DNA of 64,000 nucleotides, taken from assembly GCF_947489355.1 (NCBI RefSeq), contig NZ_CANLDD010000002.1, positions 124,001 to 188,000 on the forward strand, given 5' to 3'. Under the pieces are notes generated by a model, which was not told the DNA's origin, did no database searches, and saw only the letters and a list, made by a program, of their open reading frames with translations. Below are positions 49,603 through 58,533 of this stretch, in pieces (the first letter of the stretch is position 1; every line of letters begins with the position of its first letter). The position numbers and the translations under genes were made by a program. Source of the DNA: an uncultured Microbulbifer sp. (GTDB lineage Bacteria > Pseudomonadota > Gammaproteobacteria > Pseudomonadales > Cellvibrionaceae).

Positions 49603-51471
49603 TTGACTGATTTACCCCCGCAAAAAGGCCTTGTACGCAGTATTTTTAGGGCTATTGGCGCTTCCATTACCTGGTTGAGGCGCGTGTTCACCAACCTGCT
49701 GTTCCTGTTGGTACTCTTGTTTCTCGGTGTCGCCATTTTCAGCAAGGACGACCAGCTGGTGGTTCCCCAGGGCGCCGCTCTGCGCGTGGCGCCCAGCGGT
49801 TTCCTTGTGGATGAGCTCTCCCAGCCCGCCACGCTGCCAATCTTCCTGGGAGGCCCAAATAGCCCTATGGAAGTCCGCGTCAAAGATCTGGTCGATGCGA
49901 TCGACCATGCCGCCAAGGACAAGCGCATCTCCTCGCTGGTACTGGAAATGGATCAGATGGTGGGAGGCAGCCTCAGCAAACTGGACGAAATTGGCGCATC
50001 CCTGCAGCGCTTTAAAGCCGCTGGCAAGCCCATATACGCGGTGGGCGACAACTATACCCAGGCCCAGTATTTTCTCGCCAGCCACGCCGACAAGGTTTAT
50101 CTAAACCCCATGGGCTCGGTGATACTCACCGGCTTCGGCGTCTACCGCAACTATGTAAAGAGCGCGCTGGACAAGCTGAAGGTGAATTTCCATGTGTTCC
50201 GAGTGGGGGATTACAAGGACTTTATCGAGCCCTACACCCGCGACAACATGTCCCCCGCTTCACGCGAGAACAATCAGCGCTGGCTGCGCGAACTCTGGGG
50301 CGAATACACCGAACAGGTGACCGGTCTGCGCAACCTGCCCGCCGAGCGTATCGATTTGTTTATCGACGAGCTGCCAGAGAAGCTGTCGCAGCACGGGGGC
50401 AGTTGGGCCGAGGCGGCACTGGCCAATCAACTGGTGGATCAACTCGCCAGCCGCAACGAGGCCATGAAGGAACTGAGAAAGGCCATCGGCGAGGATGAAA
50501 AGAGCAAACGCAAGTACAAATCCATTGATGCCCTCAATTACCTGCGCAGCCGCACCCTCGCCGACACCGCCAGGAAACTCCAGCAAACCAGCAAAGTCGG
50601 TCTGATCACCGCCAGCGGTACCATTGTCGATGGCCAGGCCCCCGCCGGCAGAATTGGCGGCAAGAGCCTGGCTAAGCTGATTGCCCAGGCCCGCAAGAAA
50701 AAAGTGGATGCCCTGGTACTGCGTATCGATAGCGGTGGCGGCTCCGCATTTGCTTCCGAGGAAATTCGGCAGGAACTGCTGGCCACCCGCGAAGCGGATA
50801 TTCCGGTGGTGATTTCCATGGGCAGCGTGGCCGCATCCGGTGGATACTGGATCGCCACCGGCGGCGACCGCATCTGGGCCTCCCCCGCCACCATCACGGG
50901 CTCAATCGGCGTATTCGGCGCCTTCCCGACCTTTGAGGATTCACTCGAATCCATCGGTATTTACACCGATGGCGTGGGCACGACGGATCTGGCCGGCAGC
51001 ATGCGCCTGGACCGCCCCCTGTCGGACGCGGCTGCCAGCATACTGCAACAGGGGGTCGACAACACCTATGCGCGTTTTCTGCGCATTGTCGCCGAAGCCC
51101 GTGGCAGCACCCCGAAAGAGGTGCACAAGATTGCCCAGGGACAGGTGTGGACCGGGCGCGCCGCAAAGAAGCTGGGGCTGGTGGACGAGCTTGGCAATCT
51201 CGGTGATGCCATCGCTGACGCGGCACAACTTGCCGATGTTGAAGAATACGATATCGTAGAAATCGAACGGGAAATGACCCCTGGCGAAAAGTTTCTGCGT
51301 GCCCTGAGCGACAATGTGGACGCTCAGCTCGCCGCACGCCTCCAAGCCAACCTGCCCTTAGGAGCCTGGTTGAACAGCGTACAGCCTGTACTGGCGCCAA
51401 TCGCCGAGCTGCAAAGCTACCGCGACCCCCGCGCCCTTTATCTGCGCTGCCTGCCCTGCCAGGCGCCCTGA
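49603..51471 (+). CDS. sppA: SppA, signal peptide peptidase A (protease IV)
   Basis: A 622-residue inner-membrane S49 protease with two S49 repeats (618 in E. coli). It degrades signal peptides after their release. One N-terminal anchor helix lies at about 28-46. The active site is split: general base Lys205 (GDYKDF) in the first repeat and nucleophile Ser412 (VAASGGYWIA) in the second, as in E. coli (Lys209 and Ser409). The start is a TTG at 49603, nine bases after AAGGAG; no ATG is available near it. Last gene of the arsC-wrbA-DUF2069 group. Confidence 0.95.
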   Translation: MTDLPPQKGLVRSIFRAIGASITWLRRVFTNLLFLLVLLFLGVAIFSKDDQLVVPQGAALRVAPSGFLVDELSQPATLPIFLGGPNSPMEVRVKDLVDAIDHAAKDKRISSLVLEMDQMVGGSLSKLDEIGASLQRFKAAGKPIYAVGDNYTQAQYFLASHADKVYLNPMGSVILTGFGVYRNYVKSALDKLKVNFHVFRVGDYKDFIEPYTRDNMSPASRENNQRWLRELWGEYTEQVTGLRNLPAERIDLFIDELPEKLSQHGGSWAEAALANQLVDQLASRNEAMKELRKAIGEDEKSKRKYKSIDALNYLRSRTLADTARKLQQTSKVGLITASGTIVDGQAPAGRIGGKSLAKLIAQARKKKVDALVLRIDSGGGSAFASEEIRQELLATREADIPVVISMGSVAASGGYWIATGGDRIWASPATITGSIGVFGAFPTFEDSLESIGIYTDGVGTTDLAGSMRLDRPLSDAAASILQQGVDNTYARFLRIVAEARGSTPKEVHKIAQGQVWTGRAAKKLGLVDELGNLGDAIADAAQLADVEEYDIVEIEREMTPGEKFLRALSDNVDAQLAARLQANLPLGAWLNSVQPVLAPIAELQSYRDPRALYLRCLPCQAP

Positions 51472-51502
51472 ATCCCGGAAGACCACCTCGCGCTGCGCCG
51501 GT

Positions 51503-51808
51503 TCAATGCCGGCGCCCACGCCCATAAAGCCCGCGCAATTCGGCCTTGGCCGCTTCCAGAACCCGGCGCCTGTGCGCGGGCAACCGTTGCCCTGCGCGAT
51601 TGATATAGAACGTCAGCATCGACATTGCGGAGCGATAGGGATCAGATTTGCGCTGCCCGCTGGTCTCAGCCGCCCTTTTCAATGCGCACGCAATAGCTCT
51701 GGGGTCATCCAGGCTGAACAGGCCCTCGCGCAGATCCAGGGCATGGCTGCTGCGCGTCACCCGCTCAGACCAATTGCTGCTGGTACTTTTACTTTTCGTG
51801 GAACTCAA
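51503..51808 (-). CDS. DUF3175 protein
   Basis: A 101-residue basic protein matching DUF3175: NWSERVTRSSHALDL, then RKSDPYRSAMSMLTFYINRAG and RRVLEAAKAELRGLYG. No catalytic site is evident. The function is unknown. The start is TTG 51808, six bases after a perfect GGAGG. A short GC-rich stem (51496-51514) overlaps its stop codon and separates it from the convergent sppA. Confidence 0.85.
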   Translation of the reverse strand: MSSTKSKSTSSNWSERVTRSSHALDLREGLFSLDDPRAIACALKRAAETSGQRKSDPYRSAMSMLTFYINRAGQRLPAHRRRVLEAAKAELRGLYGRGRRH

Positions 51809-51887
51809 CGGATACCTCCGTCAAACGGGGCCTCACAGCCAATAGTAGGGTGTGCGCTTGGCAGTTGGTCCTCTCGGGGGCAGGGCT

Positions 51888-53108
51888 TCACGCTGTGCCA
51901 TCGGGCACTTTTATCCGGCGCAGTGCGCCGCTTAGCGCGGCCAGCACAAACGCCACAAAGCTCAAGATACCAGCCCACAGCAGGGTGGTGAGGGGCGCCG
52001 CGTATTCGCTCAACACGCCCGCCGCCAGTGCACCGAGCGCTGCAGAACCAAACAGGGCTAACTGGTAAATGGATATGATCCGGCTGCGGTAGTCCGCCGG
52101 CGCCAGCAGTTGGACGATACCGCGCCCCAACCCCGCAGAGGCCGCCGCTACAGCACCCCAACACAGGCACAGCAAGGTCAGGCCGAGTGGCGTGGGCCCG
52201 AAACTAATCGCAACCAGCAAAGCCGCGCTGTAGAGCAGACACATCAGGATGCCCCGCCCCGGTTCCGGACCCTGGCCACGGCGCAACATGGTCACGGTGG
52301 CGGTGACCGTACCGGCCACAAAGGCCAGCTGCAGCGTTGCATAGTAACTGGCGCCGCGACCGTAGTCCTCGGCCAGCAGTGGCAGTACCACCAGGAATAC
52401 GCCGATGTGCACAAAGCCGTTAAACGCCATCAGTGCCGTGAGTTCGCGCAATACCGGGCGCCGCCAGGCCTGCGAGAGTCCGTCGAGAATCAGTGCATGC
52501 GGGCGCTGTTCCGCCGCAGCGACACTGACACCGCGCTCGCGTAATGAGAGTAGGAAAAGTGCAGAGAGCAGCAGCGCCGCAATCTGCACCCCCAAAAGAG
52601 ACTCCAGCCCCCACTGGTCAAAACGGCTGGCCAGCAGCATGCCGACAGCCTGGCCACCGTACTGGGCCAGCATCATCCAGGTCACCGTTGTCTGCACACA
52701 GCGCTCCGAAGCCCGCCCTTTTGGATTGCGGGCACTGCGCTGTACCAAATTGTCCCGGGACGGCTGTAAAAAAGCGCTGCAGACCCCCAGACAGCTACCA
52801 TAGGCCAACAACACCGGCAAACTGATGACATACAGGGTGAAACACAGCAGCAGCACTGCGTGACACAGGGACAGGCCAAAGCAGGCCAGCGCCGATACCA
52901 CGGCGGGATCGCGCCGGTCTGCCAGGGCACCGCCAAACAGCAGCAGGAGTAGGTTCGGCAGCAACACCGATGCCTGTACCCAGCCCAGTTGTAACGCCGG
53001 CAGGTCCACCACCGTGAGGGCGATCCAGGGCAACAGAATCACCTGCAGACCGGTGGCCAGGGAAGTACCGCTGTAGCCCAGCAGGAAACACTGCAGTCTC
53101 ACCGGCAT
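51888..53108 (-). CDS. MFS transporter (MFS_3 / enterobactin-exporter-like)
   Basis: A roughly 406-residue major facilitator with 12 hydrophobic helices and the loop motif GGALADRRDP between helices 2 and 3. The pattern resembles MFS_3 exporters such as EntS, but no substrate can be inferred. The ATG at 53108 is taken as the start; a TTG at 53129, 3 bases after the transglutaminase stop codon, is an alternative that would couple the two genes. Neither has a clear ribosome-binding site. Confidence 0.87.
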   Translation of the reverse strand: MPVRLQCFLLGYSGTSLATGLQVILLPWIALTVVDLPALQLGWVQASVLLPNLLLLLFGGALADRRDPAVVSALACFGLSLCHAVLLLCFTLYVISLPVLLAYGSCLGVCSAFLQPSRDNLVQRSARNPKGRASERCVQTTVTWMMLAQYGGQAVGMLLASRFDQWGLESLLGVQIAALLLSALFLLSLRERGVSVAAAEQRPHALILDGLSQAWRRPVLRELTALMAFNGFVHIGVFLVVLPLLAEDYGRGASYYATLQLAFVAGTVTATVTMLRRGQGPEPGRGILMCLLYSAALLVAISFGPTPLGLTLLCLCWGAVAAASAGLGRGIVQLLAPADYRSRIISIYQLALFGSAALGALAAGVLSEYAAPLTTLLWAGILSFVAFVLAALSGALRRIKVPDGTA

Positions 53109-53132
53109 CTTGAGAGAGAGGTTGTTCAAGGA

Positions 53133-55163
53133 TTAGTGCTCTGTCGGCGCCTGTCCATGCCGCGCGTCCTGGATTGATCCCGGCAGCACAAGACGCCAGC
53201 GCAACAGTTTACGCAAGGCTTTCTGCGCGGTCTGATCTTCACCGTAAGCCGCGCGCTCGAAAGCGTCGGTGACGCGCCGGGCCAGGGCCGCCAACTGCGG
53301 CCTGGCCTCAATGATACGCTGCGCATAGTCCCGCGGTGTCTCCCCCGTGCTGCGCACTAACCCTGCACGCGCCATACGCCGGCAGAATTTATCGTAGAGA
53401 CGTTCAGCCGGGGGCAACTTGCGCCCCTGCCCCCCGCGCCAAATCCACAGCAGTAGGCCCAACAATACCACTGCCATCGGCACGAGGAACAACAACGCCA
53501 TGCGCAGCGGGGAAATCTCGCCCAACAGGCGCAGCAGATAATCCCGCTGTCTGTCCTGATCAAAGCTAACGACGGTCTGGTACCAACGGTAGTTGATTCT
53601 GTCCCACTGCAGGCGCAGTTTCACAAGAATATCAACGCGGTGCCAAGGCAGCAGGGCATCCTGCATAAACTCTGCACCTGCCGCGCTTTCCAGGCCATCG
53701 CGCACCCGCTCCGGTGATACAGCCGCTGTCGGATCTACCCGCTGCCAGCCGCGCCCATGGTGCCAGATCTCCGCCCAGGCGTGGGCATCGTATTCCCGTA
53801 CCAGCAGGTACTCCTCGCCGCTCACCCACTCCCCGCCCTGGTAACCGGCCACCACCCGCGCGGGCACACCCGCAGCGCGCATGGCGAAGACATAGCTGCC
53901 GGCAAAATGCTCACAGAAGCCCTGCCGGCTGTCGAACAGGAATGCATCCACACTGTCGGACCCCAGGGCCGGGGGACTCAATGTGTAAGTAAACTCGCGG
54001 TTGTAGCGCGCGAGTAGCTGCGCGGAAATAGCACTGGCATCCAGGCCCTGCCGGCGCAGGCGCTCCATCCATTCGCGGGTGCGTGCATTGCCGGACGGCG
54101 GCAGCTGCAGATTGCGACGGCGCTCGGCACTGCTGAGCGGCACCGTCGCACCCCGGGAACCCCTGGGCCAGGAGCGCACCTCATAGGCGAAGCGGTTGAA
54201 GACCGGCGTGCGCTTGACCAGGCGGTCATCATCTGTGGTCCCGACCCCGGCGCTGTCGGAATCCGGACGCGCCAGGGCGAACAGCCACGGGGCATGGCTC
54301 GCCTCCTGAATCACCTGGTAGCGATAGCGCGGGCCCACCTGCGGCAGGGGCCGTTCGCCGCTATTCCAATACACCCGCCCCCCGTTGCGGGGGTCGACAG
54401 CAAAACCCTGGCGCCAGGTGCGCCCATCAAACTCGGAGTAGACCAGCCCGCGCCAGTAGCGCTGCTCCGGCGGCGGTATGGGCCCGTCGAAAGCGATGCG
54501 CAGTACCGGTTTGCCGGACCTGGACAGGCGGGTAAAGTCCCCCGGCGCCATGGAATCGCTCACCCCGGTACGCCCCGTGGAAGTGTCCTGGGGCACAGAC
54601 CAGAGTGGCCCCAGGCGCGGCACCGCCACAAACAGCAGCAACATCAGCGGCGTGGCCTGGGCCAGCAGGCGGGTCGAGAGACCCAGGGCCCGGCGCGGGT
54701 GCGCACTGGGGCGGCCCAATTGCGCGGCCAATGCCGCAGTAATCACCACCACACAGAGCAGGCCATAAACGGCAAAGGGGATGGTCTGCTCCCGCACGAA
54801 CAGTGTCGCCGCAACGAAATAGGCCAACAGCAGGCTGACAAAGGCATCGCGGCGGTTCACCAGCTCCAGGTTTTTCAGGGTGAAGGACAAAGCCAGCAGC
54901 GCCACCATGGGTTCCAGTGCGAACCAGTTCTGGTAGGACAGCGCCAGTCCCGCTATTGCCAGCAAAGTAACCAGCAGTTTCAGGGGGCGCCCGGGCAAGT
55001 CGCGGCGACCCCGGAAGACCTCCAGGCGCCAGTAAACTGCAAATGCCCAGGTAAAGGGGATCCACAGGGGCAACTGGGTACACTGGGGCAGCAGGGCGAC
55101 AAACTGCGCGGCAAAAATCCACACCAGGCTCTCGCGGGGTAACCATTCCCTGGCGCTCGCCAT
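53133..55163 (-). CDS. tgpA: TgpA-type membrane transglutaminase-like protein (DUF3488)
   Basis: A 676-residue protein with about five or six N-terminal helices (DUF3488), a periplasmic transglutaminase-like domain and a C-terminal helix followed by a cytoplasmic DUF4129 region. The Cys-His-Asp triad is visible as the Cys in GFCEHFAGS, His in YDAHAWAEIWH and Asp in RVDPTAAV. TgpA of P. aeruginosa (PA2873) has this design and is essential for viability there. The start overlaps the DUF58 stop codon (TGATG). It belongs to the moxR-DUF58-tgpA operon. Confidence 0.9.
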   Translation of the reverse strand: MASAREWLPRESLVWIFAAQFVALLPQCTQLPLWIPFTWAFAVYWRLEVFRGRRDLPGRPLKLLVTLLAIAGLALSYQNWFALEPMVALLALSFTLKNLELVNRRDAFVSLLLAYFVAATLFVREQTIPFAVYGLLCVVVITAALAAQLGRPSAHPRRALGLSTRLLAQATPLMLLLFVAVPRLGPLWSVPQDTSTGRTGVSDSMAPGDFTRLSRSGKPVLRIAFDGPIPPPEQRYWRGLVYSEFDGRTWRQGFAVDPRNGGRVYWNSGERPLPQVGPRYRYQVIQEASHAPWLFALARPDSDSAGVGTTDDDRLVKRTPVFNRFAYEVRSWPRGSRGATVPLSSAERRRNLQLPPSGNARTREWMERLRRQGLDASAISAQLLARYNREFTYTLSPPALGSDSVDAFLFDSRQGFCEHFAGSYVFAMRAAGVPARVVAGYQGGEWVSGEEYLLVREYDAHAWAEIWHHGRGWQRVDPTAAVSPERVRDGLESAAGAEFMQDALLPWHRVDILVKLRLQWDRINYRWYQTVVSFDQDRQRDYLLRLLGEISPLRMALLFLVPMAVVLLGLLLWIWRGGQGRKLPPAERLYDKFCRRMARAGLVRSTGETPRDYAQRIIEARPQLAALARRVTDAFERAAYGEDQTAQKALRKLLRWRLVLPGSIQDARHGQAPTEH

Positions 55164-56161
55164 CAGTTTCCCCACTTCGGGAACAGGGCCAGGGCTTGTA
55201 GTACCTGTTGTTGATGCTCAGGTCCAAGGGCAGGCGCAATACGGGTGCCGGGCAGGCGCAGGCCATAGGCCATATTCTGTCTCTCCGCCTGCAGTACCCA
55301 GTGACACAGGTTGCTCAGGCGGGTCTCTACATCTCGCCCGTCGAGCAGCGCCCAATCCAGCCAAAGACGCCCATCGGTGCGGCTCTCGTACTCCTTGCTG
55401 TAGAGATCGCGCCCGGCGGCGTATTGTTTCCAGGCCAGATGGCGCAATGAGTCGCCGGGCTGGTACGGCTTGAGGGCGCTGAGGTCATCGTAGCCGCGGC
55501 GCACCTCGCCGCACTCGCCCTCGGTTTGCGCGGCACCGACAGGGAGTGGGCCGGCGGATACCGGGCGCGGGTACACCAGGAACTCCACATCCAGATCGAG
55601 CCAACTCCAACAACAAAACAGGCCCAGGGGAAAACGGCTTTTGATACGCAGGCGCGGGGCCTGTACCCGCCCGCGCTCCACCACGGGCATGGCAATGCAG
55701 ACATCTGCGCTGGCCCGATCACACAGGTCCACATAAGCCCCCTCTTCCGGCGGCCAAGCCAGCTGTATCCTCTCCCGTTTACGCTTGCCTTCGCGGCGGA
55801 GATTGATGTCAACCTCGGCAAAATCCCCGGCAAAAGCTGCGCGGGTGCGCAGCAGTTGCAAGTGCAAACCCGTCAGGTTGGCAAAGGTATGCACCGGTAA
55901 AACCACAAAAACACTGACCAGTAAAAAAGTCAGGGCAAATACCAGATTATTCTCATAATTGGTGGCCAGCAGCCACAACAGCGCGAGCATCAGCAGGAAA
56001 CCGAACCCCGCACCGGTGGGCAGGATAAACAGGCGGCGGTGATTGAGGGTGATGGTGCGAGCCCGGGGCGCACGCCGGTTGAGCCAGCGCTGCATAGTGC
56101 CGCGCCAGCGATTGCCCAGCATGCGGGAAGGATTGCCTGCGGTGTTGCGGGTCACACTCAT
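55163..56161 (-). CDS. DUF58 (von Willebrand-like) protein
   Basis: A 332-residue protein with two N-terminal membrane helices (about 47-72 and 74-95) and a DUF58 region near the C-terminus (LKPYQPGDSLRHLAWKQYA, YESRTDG). Such proteins work with MoxR ATPases. The start is ATG 56161, just after the moxR stop at 56166; a TTG in the moxR tail is an alternative. Overlaps tgpA by one base. Confidence 0.9.
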   Translation of the reverse strand: MSVTRNTAGNPSRMLGNRWRGTMQRWLNRRAPRARTITLNHRRLFILPTGAGFGFLLMLALLWLLATNYENNLVFALTFLLVSVFVVLPVHTFANLTGLHLQLLRTRAAFAGDFAEVDINLRREGKRKRERIQLAWPPEEGAYVDLCDRASADVCIAMPVVERGRVQAPRLRIKSRFPLGLFCCWSWLDLDVEFLVYPRPVSAGPLPVGAAQTEGECGEVRRGYDDLSALKPYQPGDSLRHLAWKQYAAGRDLYSKEYESRTDGRLWLDWALLDGRDVETRLSNLCHWVLQAERQNMAYGLRLPGTRIAPALGPEHQQQVLQALALFPKWGN

Positions 56162-56165
56162 CTGC

Positions 56166-57098
56166 TCAGGCCGCAATAATATCCACTTGGCGCATCAGGC
56201 GCTCCACCAGTTGATCGCCATTGCCACCGTCGCTCTGCAGACGGTGTCCGGCTACAGAGGGCAGAACCGCCTGGATATCCTCCGGCAGCACATGACCGCG
56301 GTTGTGGATCAGGGCCCAGGCTTTCGCCGCACACAGCAGCGCCAGGGCACCCCGCGGCGACAAACCCACAGCGCAGTCTGGGCTCCGGCGCGTATGCAGT
56401 ACCAGCCGCTCCAGGTAATCCAGCAGGCTTTCAGAGGTTTTCACCTGCCCCACCAGATGCTGCATTTTCTTCAGGGTATTACTGTCAATGCGCGGTTTTA
56501 TTTCAGCCAGTTGCCGGCGGGGATCAGCGCCCAGGTACAGGGCCCGCTCCGCCTCGCGGGGGGGATAGCCGAGGCTGATACGCATCAGGAAACGGTCCAG
56601 TTGGGACTCCGGCAGGGTGAAGGTACCCGACTGCTGCAGCGGGTTCTGGGTGGCGATCACAAAAAACGGCTGCGGCAGTTGACGCGTCTCGCCATCGGCA
56701 CTGACCTGGCGTTCCTCCATGGCTTCCAACAGGGCGCTCTGGGTTTTCGGCGAGGAGCGGTTGATTTCGTCAGCCAGCAACACCTGGCTGAATACCGGGC
56801 CTTCATGGAAACGGAACTGGCCCGACTCTCGATCAAAGATCGATACACCGAGGATATCCGCCGGCAGCATATCGCTGGTGAACTGCACCCGCTTGTAGGA
56901 GAGCCCCAAAACCTGCGCCAGCGCGTGCGCCAGGGTGGTCTTGCCCATGCCGGGCAGATCTTCAATCAGCAGGTGGCCTTTTGACAGCAAGCAGGCCAGC
57001 GCCAGTTGCACCTGGCGTTCTTTGCCCAACAGGACACGGCCAACATCGGAAACGATGGCGGAAACTATTTTTTGCACGGCAAATCCATTACTGCTCAC
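56166..57098 (-). CDS. MoxR-family AAA+ ATPase
   Basis: A 310-residue AAA+ protein with Walker A (DLPGMGKTT, about 47-55), Walker B (VLLADEINRS) and sensor region TQNP. MoxR ATPases act as chaperones on von Willebrand-type partners; here the partner is probably the DUF58 protein next door. The start is GTG 57098. It heads the moxR-DUF58-tgpA-MFS group, about 150 bases after metZ. Downstream function is unknown. Confidence 0.93.
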   Translation of the reverse strand: MSSNGFAVQKIVSAIVSDVGRVLLGKERQVQLALACLLSKGHLLIEDLPGMGKTTLAHALAQVLGLSYKRVQFTSDMLPADILGVSIFDRESGQFRFHEGPVFSQVLLADEINRSSPKTQSALLEAMEERQVSADGETRQLPQPFFVIATQNPLQQSGTFTLPESQLDRFLMRISLGYPPREAERALYLGADPRRQLAEIKPRIDSNTLKKMQHLVGQVKTSESLLDYLERLVLHTRRSPDCAVGLSPRGALALLCAAKAWALIHNRGHVLPEDIQAVLPSVAGHRLQSDGGNGDQLVERLMRQVDIIAA

Positions 57099-57252
57099 TG
57101 TTGCTCAGGCCGTTTTTGCGGCCCCGCTGAGGGCACCCCGTTTCCGGCATGGGCAGACACCAAATGGCCAGCCCGCCGCCGAGTGATGTCGCCCCACTAT
57201 TTATCATAGGCAGAGGTCCTGCCCCCGCTGCACTACCGGCAGATCACGACGC

Positions 57253-58434
57253 TTACAGCCGGGACAACCCCCGCATCAGGTCGCGCTTGAGGTCCTCTAC
57301 ATTCTCCAGCCCCACGGAGATGCGGATCAGGTTCTCAGTGATACCGGCACGGTTTTTATCTTCTTCGCTGAGGCGCCCGTGGGTGGTGGTGGCCGGATGC
57401 ACGATGGTGCTCTTGGCATCGCCCAGGTTGGCCGTACAGGACAGGATCCTGCAGCTGTCGATCACAGTCCAGGCTTGCTCGCGACCACCGCGCACGGTAA
57501 AACTCAGTACCGCGCCGAAGGCGGCCTGCTGCTCGCGGGCAAGTCGGTGCTGGGGATGTTTGGGCAGACCGGTGTAATTGACCCGCTCCACCTGCTCCTG
57601 CTCATCCAGCCACCAGGCCAGATCCAACGCGTTGGTGCAGTGGGCCTGCATACGCAGGCTCAATGTCTCCAGCCCCTTGAGAAACACCCAGGCGTTAAAC
57701 GGACTCATACTGGGCCCGGCGGTGCGCAGGAAAACCACCAACGCGTCCATGATTGCCTCGCCACCCACGGCGACGCCACCCAGGGCGCGGCCCTGACCAT
57801 CGAGGAACTTTGTCGCGGAGTGCACCACGATATCGGCACCGAGCGCCAGCGGGCGCTGCAGGGCCGGGGTGCAGAAACAGTTGTCCACCACCAGCAGCGC
57901 ACCGGCACCGTGGGCCACTTTCGCCAGGGCGCGGATATCCGCCACTTCGCAGAGCGGGTTGGAAGGGGTTTCCATAAACAGCAGCCTGGTGGAACCGTCC
58001 ACCGCCTGTTCCCACGCGTCCATATCGGTAAGGTCCACGTAGCACACACGCACACCGAACTTTTCCATATAGCGCCCGAACAGCGCCGTGGTGGTACCGA
58101 ACACACTGCGGGAGCAGACCACGCTGTCGCCGCTTTTCAGCAGGGCCATGCAAATACTGAGAATGGCAGCCATGCCACTGGCTGTCGCCACTGCGGCCTC
58201 GCCACCTTCTAAAGTGGCAATGCGCGCTTCAAACATGCGCACGGTGGGGTTGGTATAGCGGGAGTAGACGTTGCCGGCACTCTCACCGGAAAAACGTCTG
58301 GCGGCTTCCGCGGCGGAGGGAAAAACGTAGCTGGAGGTGAGATAGAGCGCCTCGGAGTGTTCGCCCTCCGGCGAGCGGACCTGCCCGGCACGCACCGCCA
58401 GGGTTTCCAGAGCGTAATTGTCGTCTTCAAGCAT
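57253..58434 (-). CDS. metZ: MetZ, O-succinylhomoserine sulfhydrylase
   Basis: A 393-residue PLP enzyme of the Cys/Met metabolism family. MetZ makes homocysteine directly from O-succinylhomoserine and sulphide, the direct sulphhydrylation route of methionine synthesis in pseudomonads. The PLP lysine is Lys209 in HSATKFLDGQG. The order purF-metZ is the pseudomonad one, which supports MetZ over MetB (gamma-synthase) or MetC. A strong hairpin (58495-58520) lies between purF and metZ. Confidence 0.9.
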   Translation of the reverse strand: MLEDDNYALETLAVRAGQVRSPEGEHSEALYLTSSYVFPSAAEAARRFSGESAGNVYSRYTNPTVRMFEARIATLEGGEAAVATASGMAAILSICMALLKSGDSVVCSRSVFGTTTALFGRYMEKFGVRVCYVDLTDMDAWEQAVDGSTRLLFMETPSNPLCEVADIRALAKVAHGAGALLVVDNCFCTPALQRPLALGADIVVHSATKFLDGQGRALGGVAVGGEAIMDALVVFLRTAGPSMSPFNAWVFLKGLETLSLRMQAHCTNALDLAWWLDEQEQVERVNYTGLPKHPQHRLAREQQAAFGAVLSFTVRGGREQAWTVIDSCRILSCTANLGDAKSTIVHPATTTHGRLSEEDKNRAGITENLIRISVGLENVEDLKRDLMRGLSRL

Positions 58435-58494
58435 ATACCGCTTCCTGGTCAGTATTTACCGAAGCGGTCATCTTACCTGAAACGCCCCTCTATG

Positions 58495-58520
58495 GCGCGC
58501 TCTTCTGCTGAAGAGCGCGC
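58495..58520 (-). terminator. GC-rich 11-bp hairpin between purF and metZ
   Basis: GCGCGCTCTTC (58495-58505) pairs perfectly with GAAGAGCGCGC (58510-58520) around a 4-base loop, 14 bases after the purF stop. No T-run follows on the minus strand, so it may stabilise the mRNA or pause RNA polymerase rather than terminate it. Confidence 0.6.
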
Positions 58521-58533
58521 ACTGGAGGATCAC

